From Rhodobacterales bacterium (GTDB lineage: Bacteria; Pseudomonadota; Alphaproteobacteria; Rhodobacterales; Rhodobacteraceae): 23,610 nucleotides of DNA. This document shows, in pieces, positions 15,048 through 22,024 of the stretch (position 1 is the stretch's first letter; each line of letters begins with the position of its first letter). The notes beneath the pieces were generated by a model. That model had not been told where the DNA came from. It saw nothing but the letters and a program-made list of their open reading frames with translations, and made no database searches. The stretch covers positions 1 to 23,610 of the forward strand of contig JAACVA010000077.1 of assembly GCA_009992615.1 (NCBI GenBank), read 5' to 3'. A program made the translations under genes and the position numbers.

Positions 15048-16013
15048 TTATCCCCACAGCGCAAGTTCGGGCGGATGCACGCCGTTTTCGTCAAAGTGCA
15101 GCGGCGTGTCACGGTCCTCGGCCAGCAGAAGCGGGCCGTCGAGATCGGTGAACGCCGCGCCTTGCGCCAGCAGGACAGCGGGGGCCATCGCCAGCGATGT
15201 GCCCACCATGCAGCCGACCATCACGCCGAATCCCCGTTCAAGCGCCGTAGCGCGCAGCAGCAGCGCTTCGGTCAACCCGCCGGTCTTGTCCAGCTTGATG
15301 TTGATGACATCATATTTGCCCGCCAGATCGGGCAGTGAGGCGCGGTCGTGGCAGGATTCGTCGGCGCAGACGGGCAGGGGGCGGGCGATTTCGGCCAGCA
15401 TGTCGTCGGCGCCTGCGGGCAGCGGCTGTTCCACCAGCTTCACCCCCATGCGCAACAGATGCGGGGCGAGGTCGGAATACACCTCGGCGCTCCACCCCTC
15501 ATTCGCATCGACGATGATCGCGGCATTGGGGGCGCCGGCGCGCACGGCTTCCAGCCGGGCCATGTCGTCTGGCGTTCCCAGCTTGATCTTCAGCAGCGGC
15601 CGGTGGGCATGGCGGGCGGCAGCGGCGCGCATGTTTTCGGGCGTGTCGAGCGACAGGGTAAAGGCGGTGATTTCCGGGTGCGGTGCGGCCAGCCCTGCCA
15701 GTTGCCACACCCGCTTGCCGGTGCGCTTGGCCTCAATATCCCACAGCGCGCAATCCACCGCATTGCGCCCGGCGCCCGGTGCCATGGCCCGTTGCAATGC
15801 GGCGCGGCTGATGTCGAGGGGCAGCGCATTGATCTGCGCGGTCACCGACTCGAGCGTTTCGCCGTAGCGGGCATAGGGCACACATTCGCCCCGGCTGGTG
15901 TGGGTGCCATCGTCCAGCCGCACGGTCAGCACCCGCGCTTCGGTACGCGACCCGCGCGAGATGGTGAAGGTTTCGGCCAGGCGAAACGTCTCGGGGGTGA
16001 CGGTGCGCTGCAT
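15048..16013 (-). CDS. dgcA: N-acetyl-D-glutamate racemase DgcA (enolase superfamily, dipeptide-epimerase-like)
   Basis: 321 residues. It belongs to the muconate-lactonising/dipeptide epimerase branch of the enolase superfamily. Visible catalytic features: the KIK pair (Lys142 and Lys144), metal ligands Asp169 (IIVDANEGW), Glu195 (LVEQPLP) and Asp218 (CADES), the opposite base lysine in NIKLDKTGG (240-243), and DLDGP near the C-terminus. By motif alone it would be called an L-Ala-D/L-Glu epimerase. Its overlap with the dgcN gene points to the D-glutamate catabolic enzyme that converts N-acetyl-D-glutamate to N-acetyl-L-glutamate. Two starts are possible: the ATG at 16013, sharing one base with the dgcN TGA, or a GTG at 16016; ATG is preferred. 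Translation is probably coupled to dgcN. Confidence 0.82.
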   Translation of the reverse strand: MQRTVTPETFRLAETFTISRGSRTEARVLTVRLDDGTHTSRGECVPYARYGETLESVTAQINALPLDISRAALQRAMAPGAGRNAVDCALWDIEAKRTGKRVWQLAGLAAPHPEITAFTLSLDTPENMRAAAARHAHRPLLKIKLGTPDDMARLEAVRAGAPNAAIIVDANEGWSAEVYSDLAPHLLRMGVKLVEQPLPAGADDMLAEIARPLPVCADESCHDRASLPDLAGKYDVINIKLDKTGGLTEALLLRATALERGFGVMVGCMVGTSLAMAPAVLLAQGAAFTDLDGPLLLAEDRDTPLHFDENGVHPPELALWG

Positions 16014-17014
16014 CACAGATCCAGCAGCGCGTCGACCAGATTGGCCGTGCCGAAACGATAGGGATCGGTGCAGGGCAGGCCCATGCGTTTTTCGGTGTCT
16101 TCGATCAGGCGCCGCGCCGCATCTTCGCCCAGCGCCTTGGTGTTGATCGAAACGCCGGTGACTTGCGCCTTGGGGTTGGCGATACGGGCGATTGGCAGGG
16201 CCATGTCGCGCAGCGCCTCAAGCGAGGGCAGGGGATAATCCGGCAGGCCGCGCATGTGTGTGCGGGTGGGTTCGTGGCAGATGACCATCGCGTCAGGCTG
16301 GCCGCCGTGGATCAGCGCCATTGTCACACCCGAGTAGGAAACGTGGAACAGGCTTCCCTGGCCTTCGATATGGTCCCAATGGTCGGGGTCGTTGTCGGGG
16401 GTCAGATACTCGACCGCGCCAGCCATGAAATCTGCGATCACCGCGTCCAGCGGCACACCGCCGCCGGTGATCAGGATTCCGGTCTGCCCGGTGGGGCGGA
16501 AGGTGGATTTCATCCCGCGGTTCTGCATTTCCCGGTCCATTGCCATGCCGGTGTACATCTTGCCGACCGAACAATCGGTGCCGATGGCCAGGCACCGTTT
16601 GCCCGCGCGTTTCTTGCCGTTCGCAATCGGGTAGGCGACGGTGGGTATGCGCACATCGTGCAGCGTGGGGCCGTACATCCGTGCGGCGGCAATCAATTCG
16701 TTTTCGTTGCGCAAAAGATTGTGCAACCCTGCGGCCAAATCAAACCCCCTCTTGATCGCCTCGACCAGAACCACCTTCCACGCCTCGGAAATCACCCCGC
16801 CGCGATTGGCCACGCCGATGACCACGGTTTTCACGCCCGACGCCTTGGCCTGTTCCAGCGTCATGTCGGGCAGCCCCATGTCGGCACCGCAGCCCGGCAG
16901 ACGCAACTGACCCAAGGCCACCTCGGGGTTCCAGTCCTTGATCCCCTGCGCCACCTTGGCGGCCAGGGCATCGGGCGCATCGCCGAGGAACAGCAGATAG
17001 GGTTTCTGGATCAT
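16013..17014 (-). CDS. dgcN: D-glutamate N-acetyltransferase DgcN (DUF1611)
   Basis: 333 residues, a full DUF1611 protein. Members next to dgcA have been described as D-glutamate N-acetyltransferases in marine Proteobacteria and haloarchaea, unrelated to GNAT enzymes. The N-terminal Rossmann-like domain carries GCGADMG and VIGVANRGG. The C-terminal P-loop domain carries GTDCSVGK at 145-152, then STFRPTGQTGILITGGG, the HWDHIEGQGSLFHVSYSGV block, and HEPTRTHMRGLPDYPLPS. AAGGA precedes the ATG at 17014. It is the promoter-proximal gene of a probable four-gene operon (dgcN, dgcA, esterase gene, aminotransferase gene). No regulator gene (dgcR) is adjacent. Family identity is firm; the substrate is taken from the pairing with dgcA. 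Confidence 0.85.
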   Translation of the reverse strand: MIQKPYLLFLGDAPDALAAKVAQGIKDWNPEVALGQLRLPGCGADMGLPDMTLEQAKASGVKTVVIGVANRGGVISEAWKVVLVEAIKRGFDLAAGLHNLLRNENELIAAARMYGPTLHDVRIPTVAYPIANGKKRAGKRCLAIGTDCSVGKMYTGMAMDREMQNRGMKSTFRPTGQTGILITGGGVPLDAVIADFMAGAVEYLTPDNDPDHWDHIEGQGSLFHVSYSGVTMALIHGGQPDAMVICHEPTRTHMRGLPDYPLPSLEALRDMALPIARIANPKAQVTGVSINTKALGEDAARRLIEDTEKRMGLPCTDPYRFGTANLVDALLDL

Positions 17015-17499
17015 GGTGTCGGTCCTTCTCTTTGAGGTCGGTCATCCATAGCGCAAAGATGCGAAAGATGGTCCCGATTCTGGCGTCATGGCGGCGTATT
17101 TCGACAAGATATTCCTCGAATTGCAATTTATGTGCCGGAAACTTGCACAGCGTCGCGTTTTTCAACGGCACAGCGATGTGCCTGTGGTTGATGTGCGCCT
17201 CCGGCGGAGGTATTTTGGCAAGAAAGAAACCGGCGCCGGCGATTGTTTCAACGTCGTGCCGGATGTTCCGGACCGGGTGCCCGATGTACCGGGCATTTCG
17301 GGCGGTTCCGCACTTTGCAACTTTCAGTACTGGTCATCGGATATTCGGGCGGGCCCGGAAAACTGTAGGATCGTGCGGCAGCGTTGCCCGATGCAAGAGC
17401 GACCTCTTGAGATGTCTCTGAACTGCGGCGACTTGCAAGCCGTCGCGCAATATCATACCCAACATTTCAACCCATGCGAAACAAAGTTGCGAGGCGCCC
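17015..17499. other. 485-base divergent control region between dgcN and mcl1
   Basis: No convincing gene is present; an open frame at 17088-17585 overlaps mcl1 and lacks codon bias. Contents seen: three TTGCAA-centred sites (AATTGCAATT palindrome at 17119-17128, TTTGCAA at 17314-17320, CTTGCAAG palindrome at 17432-17439), and copy D of the dispersed element. It also holds inverted repeats CCGGCGCCGG at 17230-17239, CCGGA/TCCGG at 17259-17271, and TGCCCG/CGGGCA at 17278-17295. The TTGCAA sites resemble the TTTGCAAA half-sites of the short-chain acyl-CoA regulators (PccR/RamB type) that control related carbon pathways in Rhodobacter, so they may regulate mcl1. Confidence 0.5.
17198..17228 (+). 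repeat. Dispersed intergenic element, diverged copy D, with hairpin
   Basis: A compact hairpin CCTCC-GGC-GGAGG (17198-17210) runs straight into TATTTTGGCAAGAAAGAA (17211-17228). This is the element core with one base lost between its two halves and one extra A. As in copy B, the stem comes directly before the core. It lies between two divergent genes, so it terminates neither of them. Confidence 0.65.
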
Positions 17500-18456
17500 A
17501 TGTCCTTCCGTATTCAGCCCAGCCCCCCCGCGCGCCCCAACCGGTGCCAGCTGTTCGGCCCCGGATCGCGCCCCGCGATCTTTGAGAAGATGGCAGCCAG
17601 CGCGGCGGATGTCATCAATCTGGATCTCGAAGACAGTGTTTCGCCGGATGACAAGGCGCAGGCACGTCAGAACATTGTTGCGGCAATCAACGATATTGAC
17701 TGGGGGAAAAAGCATCTGAGTGTTCGGATCAACGGTCTGGACACCCCGTTTTGGTATCGTGACGTGGTGGATCTGCTGGAACAGGCGGGTGATCGGATTG
17801 ACCAGATCATGATTCCCAAGGTGGGCTGCGCCGCTGATGTCTATGCCGTCGATGCGCTGGTGACGGCGGTCGAGGCGGCAAAGATGCGGCAAAAGCGGAT
17901 CGCGCTGGAGGTGATCATCGAAACCGCCGCCGGGATCGCCCATGTCGAGGAAATTGCCGCCAGTTCGCCCCGGCTTCAGGCGATGAGCCTCGGCGCCGCG
18001 GATTTCGCCGCCTCGATGGGGATGCAGACCACCGGGATCGGCGGCACGCAGGAAAATTATTACATGCACCGCGAGGGGCAGAAATACTGGTCCGATCCGT
18101 GGCATTGGGTGCAGACCGCCATTGTTGCCGCCTGTCGCACCCATGGTGTGCTGCCGGTGGATGGGCCGTTCGGTGACTTTTCGGACGACGAGGGGTTTCG
18201 CGCCCAGGCGTTGCGCAGTGCGACACTCGGGATGGTGGGGAAATGGGCGATTCACCCGAAACAGGTGGCGCTGGCCAATGATGTGTTCACCCCGACGCTT
18301 GAGGCGGTGCAAGAGGCGCGCGACATCCTTGCCGCCATGGAACAAGCCCGGCGCGACGGTCAGGGCGCGGCGGTGTACAAGGGGCGGCTGGTTGACATTG
18401 CCTCGATGCGCCAGGCCCAGGTGATCGTGCGCCAGGCCGAGATGATCGCGGGCTGA
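17500..18456 (+). CDS. mcl1: L-malyl-CoA/beta-methylmalyl-CoA lyase
   Basis: 318 residues, the same length as Rhodobacter sphaeroides Mcl1 and, from memory, matching it nearly throughout. The enzyme cleaves beta-methylmalyl-CoA to propionyl-CoA and glyoxylate and also acts on L-malyl-CoA. In Rhodobacterales it serves the ethylmalonyl-CoA pathway for growth on acetate and other C2 units. It is a CitE-like TIM barrel with INLDLEDSVSPDDK (39-52), Arg76 in SVRING, IPKVGCAADV, metal ligands Glu141 (EVIIETAAG) and Asp168 (LGAADFA), and the C-terminal lid GKWAIHPKQVALAN. The ATG at 17500 has a weak GAGG upstream. It is monocistronic and converges on azlD 12 bases downstream. Control is probably through the long upstream region. 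Confidence 0.95.
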   Translation: MSFRIQPSPPARPNRCQLFGPGSRPAIFEKMAASAADVINLDLEDSVSPDDKAQARQNIVAAINDIDWGKKHLSVRINGLDTPFWYRDVVDLLEQAGDRIDQIMIPKVGCAADVYAVDALVTAVEAAKMRQKRIALEVIIETAAGIAHVEEIAASSPRLQAMSLGAADFAASMGMQTTGIGGTQENYYMHREGQKYWSDPWHWVQTAIVAACRTHGVLPVDGPFGDFSDDEGFRAQALRSATLGMVGKWAIHPKQVALANDVFTPTLEAVQEARDILAAMEQARRDGQGAAVYKGRLVDIASMRQAQVIVRQAEMIAG

Positions 18457-18468
18457 GGCCGTGCCCGA

Positions 18469-18798
18469 TCAGCCCAGCGCGAACAGCATGGTATAAAGCG
18501 CGATGGCCCCCCCGATCATCGCCCAGATCGTGTTGCGGGTGGCCAGCCCCACGGCGAAAGCGGCCAGCGCGGCCAGCCCACGGGCCAAATCCGGTTCGCC
18601 CCCCGTGGCGGCGGGCCACAGCACCAGCGGTGCCACCATGCCGGGCAGCACCGCCACCGGGGTATAGCGAAGCAGTTTCAGCACAAGGGGCGGCATCTGG
18701 CGGCTGCCGATCAGTCCGAGGAAGGAAAACCGGATCAGATAGGTGCCCAGCCCCAGCAGGGCGATCACCGCCCAGATCTCGACTGTGGTAAAGCTCAT
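18469..18798 (-). CDS. azlD: Branched-chain amino acid exporter small subunit, AzlD family
   Basis: 109 residues, the size of AzlD/YgaH small subunits, which pair with AzlC to export branched-chain amino acids or analogues. Three to four hydrophobic segments are visible: WAVIALLGLGTYLIRFSFL near 9-27, the LLRYTPVAVLPGMVAPLVLW block near 42-61 (the R-Y-x-P-x-A-x-L-P element is the family signature), and a C-terminal pair from LAALAAFAVGLATRN to MIGGAIALYTMLFAL. The frame runs far upstream on this strand, but the AzlD start is the ATG at 18798, which overlaps the azlC stop as ATGA. It is the second gene of azlC-azlD. Confidence 0.88.
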   Translation of the reverse strand: MSFTTVEIWAVIALLGLGTYLIRFSFLGLIGSRQMPPLVLKLLRYTPVAVLPGMVAPLVLWPAATGGEPDLARGLAALAAFAVGLATRNTIWAMIGGAIALYTMLFALG

Positions 18799-19502
18799 GC
18801 GCGGCGCTCCATCGCGGTTTCCACGAGGGCACCCACGCCCATGGCACAGCCTGCGGCGATCAGCAGGCCCAGCCCCGACGGCACCCAGGCCAGCGTCAGC
18901 GCCATCACCATCGAGGTGAACGCCGCCGCCACATGGGCCAGCGTGCGCAGCGCCGGGGCAACCATGGCGATGAATGCAATGGGCAGCGCGAAATCCAGCG
19001 CAAAGGCCGGTGGGATCGATGCGCCAACCGCCGCGCCGACAATTGCAAAGCCGAACCAGCAGGGCACGATCGGTGTCGAGATGCCAAAGAAATAGGCCAT
19101 CTTTTCGTCCGGCGTCATCTCCGGGTGGCGTTCGTATTCCAGAATACTGCTCGCATAGGTCTGATCGACGTTCATGTAAGACGCGATGGCGCGCTGCCAC
19201 AGTGCCGCCGCCCCCAGATGCGGCACGAGCGAGGCGGAATACATCGCCATGCGCAGGTTCACCGCCAGCGCCGTGGCCAGCACGATGGCGATCGGCGCGC
19301 CCTCTTGCATCAGCGACACAGCGGTGAACTGGGCCGCGCCGGCGATCACCAGAACGTTGAACCCCATCATCTGGGCCAGGGTCAGCCCCGCCTCGGTTGC
19401 GACCACCCCGAACAGCAGGGAAAACGGTGCAAGCACAATGATGAACGGCGCACCATCCCGGATGCCGCGCCGATAGGCCGATTTCGGTGTGGAGCCTGCC
19501 AT
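18795..19502 (-). CDS. azlC: Branched-chain amino acid exporter large subunit, AzlC family
   Basis: 235 residues, the standard length for AzlC. It begins with the conserved cytoplasmic lead-in YRRGIRDGAPFIIVLAPFSLLFG, then GFNVLVIAGAAQFTAV, LATALAVNLRMAMYSASLVPHL, and the DQTYAS segment with the acidic loop EYERHPEMTPDEKMAYFFG. Several hydrophobic helices run to the end (about 6-8 in total). AzlC/AzlD together form a proton-driven inner-membrane amino acid exporter (BrnFE-like). It is divergent from fdhD with a short gap, so the two promoters must overlap. No regulator gene of the Lrp type is adjacent. Confidence 0.92.
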   Translation of the reverse strand: MAGSTPKSAYRRGIRDGAPFIIVLAPFSLLFGVVATEAGLTLAQMMGFNVLVIAGAAQFTAVSLMQEGAPIAIVLATALAVNLRMAMYSASLVPHLGAAALWQRAIASYMNVDQTYASSILEYERHPEMTPDEKMAYFFGISTPIVPCWFGFAIVGAAVGASIPPAFALDFALPIAFIAMVAPALRTLAHVAAAFTSMVMALTLAWVPSGLGLLIAAGCAMGVGALVETAMERRA

Positions 19503-19557
19503 GCGAACGCCCTAAGTTATGCGCAAACGTCATACGCATCCCGCGCCCGAGGTTCAA

Positions 19558-20445
19558 ATGCCAAATTCCCCAACCGATGCGCCCTATCTGATTGCGCCCG
19601 ATCCGGCCCGCCGTGGATTGACGCGTCAGGTGACGGGGATCGATCACACCGGTGCCGTCGGCCCGATTTCGGTGGTCGAGGAACGCCCGCTGACGATTTA
19701 TTTGAATGGCGCCGAGATTGTCACAGCCATGACCATCGGCGACTATCCCGAATATCTTGCGCTGGGGTTTCTGCGCAATCAGGGGATGCTGAAGCCGGGT
19801 GAGGTGATCCGAGGTGTCGATTACGATGACGAATTGCAGGTGGTTGTGGTGCGTACCGATGGCACGACGACCTATGAGGAAAAGTTGAAGAAAAAGACCC
19901 GCACCAGCGGCTGCGCCGTGGGCACGGTGTTTGGCGACATGATGGAGGGCGTGCAGGGCATCACCCTGCCGCCCGCCGAGGTGCGCACATCCTGGCTTTA
20001 TGCGCTGGCCGACCGGATCAACCGCACGCCGTCGCTGTACCTTGAGGCGGGGGCGATCCATGGATCGGTGCTGTGCCAGCGCGACCGGCCTTTGGTGTAT
20101 ATGGAGGATGTGGGCCGCCACAACGCGGTGGACAAGATTGCCGGCTGGATGTTGAGCGAGGGTGTCGATGCCGCGGACAAGATCATGTACACCACCGGGC
20201 GGCTGACCTCGGAAATGGTGATCAAGACGGCACTGATGGGTATTCCGGTGCTGGCCTCGCGGTCGGGGTTTACCGCCTGGGGGGTCGAAATCGCCGGGCA
20301 GGTCGGGCTTACGCTGATCGGGCGGATGCGCGGGCGGCGGTTCGTGTGTCTGGCCGGGGCCGAGCGTTTGGTGCGTGATGCCGATCTGTCCGCCGTGGCG
20401 GACGAGCCGCGCAAATCGGGGCGCAAGGGCGGTGGCGATGGCTGA
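19558..20445 (+). CDS. fdhD: Formate dehydrogenase accessory sulfurtransferase FdhD
   Basis: 295 residues from the ATG at 19558, which has GAGG 5 bases upstream; an earlier in-frame ATG at 19519 lies only 16 bases from the divergent azlC start and lacks a ribosome site. FdhD moves sulfur from IscS to the molybdenum cofactor before it enters formate dehydrogenase. Family sequence is clear: EERPLTIYLNG, TIGDYPEYLALGFL, YMEDVGRHNAVDKIAGW, TTGRLTSEMVIKTALMGIPVLASRSG. The usual CxxC reads CAVG here: Cys119 is kept and the second cysteine is a glycine (Gly122). It heads a cluster of molybdenum-cofactor genes. Confidence 0.93.
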   Translation: MPNSPTDAPYLIAPDPARRGLTRQVTGIDHTGAVGPISVVEERPLTIYLNGAEIVTAMTIGDYPEYLALGFLRNQGMLKPGEVIRGVDYDDELQVVVVRTDGTTTYEEKLKKKTRTSGCAVGTVFGDMMEGVQGITLPPAEVRTSWLYALADRINRTPSLYLEAGAIHGSVLCQRDRPLVYMEDVGRHNAVDKIAGWMLSEGVDAADKIMYTTGRLTSEMVIKTALMGIPVLASRSGFTAWGVEIAGQVGLTLIGRMRGRRFVCLAGAERLVRDADLSAVADEPRKSGRKGGGDG

Positions 20446-20517
20446 GGCGGGCGCTGCACGGCGGGTATGCACGCGCCGGATGTCGTCAACCGGGTCGGAC
20501 CGCAGGCGAGGTGCCGC

Positions 20518-20958
20518 ATGACAGGTGATTTGTCGTTCTGGGTGCTGTTGGCCGGGTTGTGTGCGGCGATGGCGGTGCTGATGGTGTGTCGTGCCCACTG
20601 GTATGCCTTGATCGACGTGATGCACCGCGCGCCCCACGATCTGTTGCTACGGCTGGACTGGCCGCGCCAACACCCGTTCGATGTGCCCTGTGCCGAAGGC
20701 GACTGCGCGGCGCGGCGGTTTCCGGTGCGGCGATTGCGCGTGCGGGTCATGCTGTTCGGTTTACCGCAGCCTGATCTCTGTCCGCCTGCGGCGCTGCGGC
20801 ACGCCCAAGCGTTCCGCGCCTGGGGGGCGGTGCTGTTGGCGGCGCTTGTCACGGTGTCGGTCGTGGCGGTGTCGGCGGTGATGCTGGGGCTTGCGGCGCT
20901 GCTGCTGGCTATTGAATACGGCCGGACACCCGGCTGGCCAAAGGAGGTTTCACCATGA
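20518..20958 (+). CDS. Hypothetical two-helix membrane protein in the molybdenum-cofactor cluster
   Basis: 146 residues, not recognised. The start is taken at the ATG at 20518 (MTGDLSFWVLLAG), preceded by GAGG; an ATG at 20467 is in frame but leads with a polar stretch that fits no signal. An N-terminal hydrophobic helix (FWVLLAGLCAAMAVLMVC, residues about 7-24) is followed by a soluble part rich in Arg, Pro and His with three or four cysteines (including VPCAEGDCAARRF). A second hydrophobic stretch (WGAVLLAALVTVSVVAVSAVMLGLAALLLAI, about 102-132) comes next, then a short tail. Its stop overlaps the mobA start as ATGA, which ties it to the cofactor genes. No function is claimed. Confidence 0.65.
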   Translation: MTGDLSFWVLLAGLCAAMAVLMVCRAHWYALIDVMHRAPHDLLLRLDWPRQHPFDVPCAEGDCAARRFPVRRLRVRVMLFGLPQPDLCPPAALRHAQAFRAWGAVLLAALVTVSVVAVSAVMLGLAALLLAIEYGRTPGWPKEVSP

Positions 20959-21533
20959 ATCAGCCTGTGGGCGTAATCCTGGCCGGCGGGCTGGCCCGGC
21001 GCATGGGCGGTGGCGACAAGGGGTTGCTGCCGTTGGGGCGCGGCACGATCCTGTCGCATGTCATTGACCGGCTGCAACCGCAGGTGGCAGGCCTTGCCCT
21101 GAACGCCAATGGCGATCCTGCGCGATTTGCCGCGCTGCACCTGCCCGTTGTGGCCGACAGCATCGACGGTTTCGCGGGGCCGCTGGCCGGGGTGCTGGCC
21201 GGGTTGGACTGGGCGGCGTTTCTGGGGGCCGAACACATCGTGACCGCCGCCGCCGACACGCCGTTCTTTCCCTGCGATCTGGTGCCGCGCCTGTTGGCCA
21301 CTGGCGCACCGCTGGCCCTGGCCGGCACGGCGGATGGCCTGCATCCCACCTTCGGCCTGTGGCCCGTGGCCCTGCGCGACGATCTGCGCGCGGCGTTGTG
21401 CGGCGGGCTGCGCAAGGTCGTGCACTGGACCGACCGGCACGGCGCCGCCACCGCGCTGTTTGACGATGCGGGCGATCCGTTCTTCAACGTCAACACCCCC
21501 GAAGATCTGGCAAAGGCCGAGGCGATGCTGTGA
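20955..21533 (+). CDS. mobA: Molybdenum cofactor guanylyltransferase MobA
   Basis: 192 residues, normal length. MobA joins GMP from GTP to molybdopterin, making the guanine dinucleotide cofactor of DMSO-reductase-family enzymes such as formate dehydrogenase. The nucleotide-binding signature VILAGGLARRMGGGDKGLLP is at 7-26, followed by GFAGPLAGVLAGL, the metal-binding AAADTPFFP with Asp101, the HPTFGLWP segment, and FFNVNTPEDLAKAE near the end. AAGGAGG lies 9 bases before the ATG. It overlaps the preceding membrane protein gene by 4 bases and the mobB GTG by 4 bases, so translation is likely coupled through the row. Confidence 0.95.
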   Translation: MNQPVGVILAGGLARRMGGGDKGLLPLGRGTILSHVIDRLQPQVAGLALNANGDPARFAALHLPVVADSIDGFAGPLAGVLAGLDWAAFLGAEHIVTAAADTPFFPCDLVPRLLATGAPLALAGTADGLHPTFGLWPVALRDDLRAALCGGLRKVVHWTDRHGAATALFDDAGDPFFNVNTPEDLAKAEAML

Positions 21534-22024
21534 AAGTGTACGGCATCACCGGCTGGAAGAACGCCGGCAAGACCGGGCTGATGGTGCGTCTTGTGGCGGA
21601 GTTCACCGCGCGCGGCCTGCGTGTTTCAACACTGAAACATGCGCACCACAGCTTTGACATTGATCACAAGGGCCGCGACAGCCACCGCCATCGCATGGCC
21701 GGGGCACAACAGGTGCTGTTGTCGTCGGCCAACCGCTGGGCGCTGATGTCGGAACTGCGCGACGCGCCCGAACCGGCGCTTGAGGATCTGCTGGCGCGGC
21801 TGGATCCGGTGGATCTGATCCTGATCGAAGGCTGGAAGCGCGACAGCCACCCCAAGATCGAGGCCTGGCGCAGCGCCACCGCCCACCCGCTGATCGCACC
21901 GGGCGACCCGACGATCCGCGCCGTGGCGTCGGACGCGCCGCTTGCGGTGCCGGGGCGCGTGCTGTTCCACCTTGATCACACCGCCGCAATCGCCGATTTC
22001 ATCGCTGCCGAGGTGGGGTTGTGA
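21530..22024 (+). CDS. mobB: Molybdopterin-guanine dinucleotide biosynthesis protein MobB
   Basis: 164 residues. MobB is a GTP-binding P-loop adapter that assists MobA. The Walker A motif GWKNAGKTGL is at 8-17, then STLKHAHHSFDIDHKGRDSHRHRMAGA, the family's His-rich switch region, and Walker B with LILIEGWKRDSHPKIEAWR. The start is GTG at 21530, overlapping the mobA TGA (GTGA). Its own stop overlaps the GTG of the next gene in the same way. A C-terminal segment with LDHTAAIADFI closes the protein. Confidence 0.94.
   Translation: MKVYGITGWKNAGKTGLMVRLVAEFTARGLRVSTLKHAHHSFDIDHKGRDSHRHRMAGAQQVLLSSANRWALMSELRDAPEPALEDLLARLDPVDLILIEGWKRDSHPKIEAWRSATAHPLIAPGDPTIRAVASDAPLAVPGRVLFHLDHTAAIADFIAAEVGL

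Noticed and set aside
17088..17585. 165-codon frame in the dgcN-mcl1 gap
   Set aside because: It overlaps mcl1 out of frame, crosses copy D of the dispersed element and several inverted repeats, and shows no protein family features.
18469..20637. 722-codon minus-strand frame spanning azlD, azlC and the fdhD region
   Set aside because: Only the last 110 codons are the real azlD; the rest reads out of frame through azlC and antisense to fdhD.
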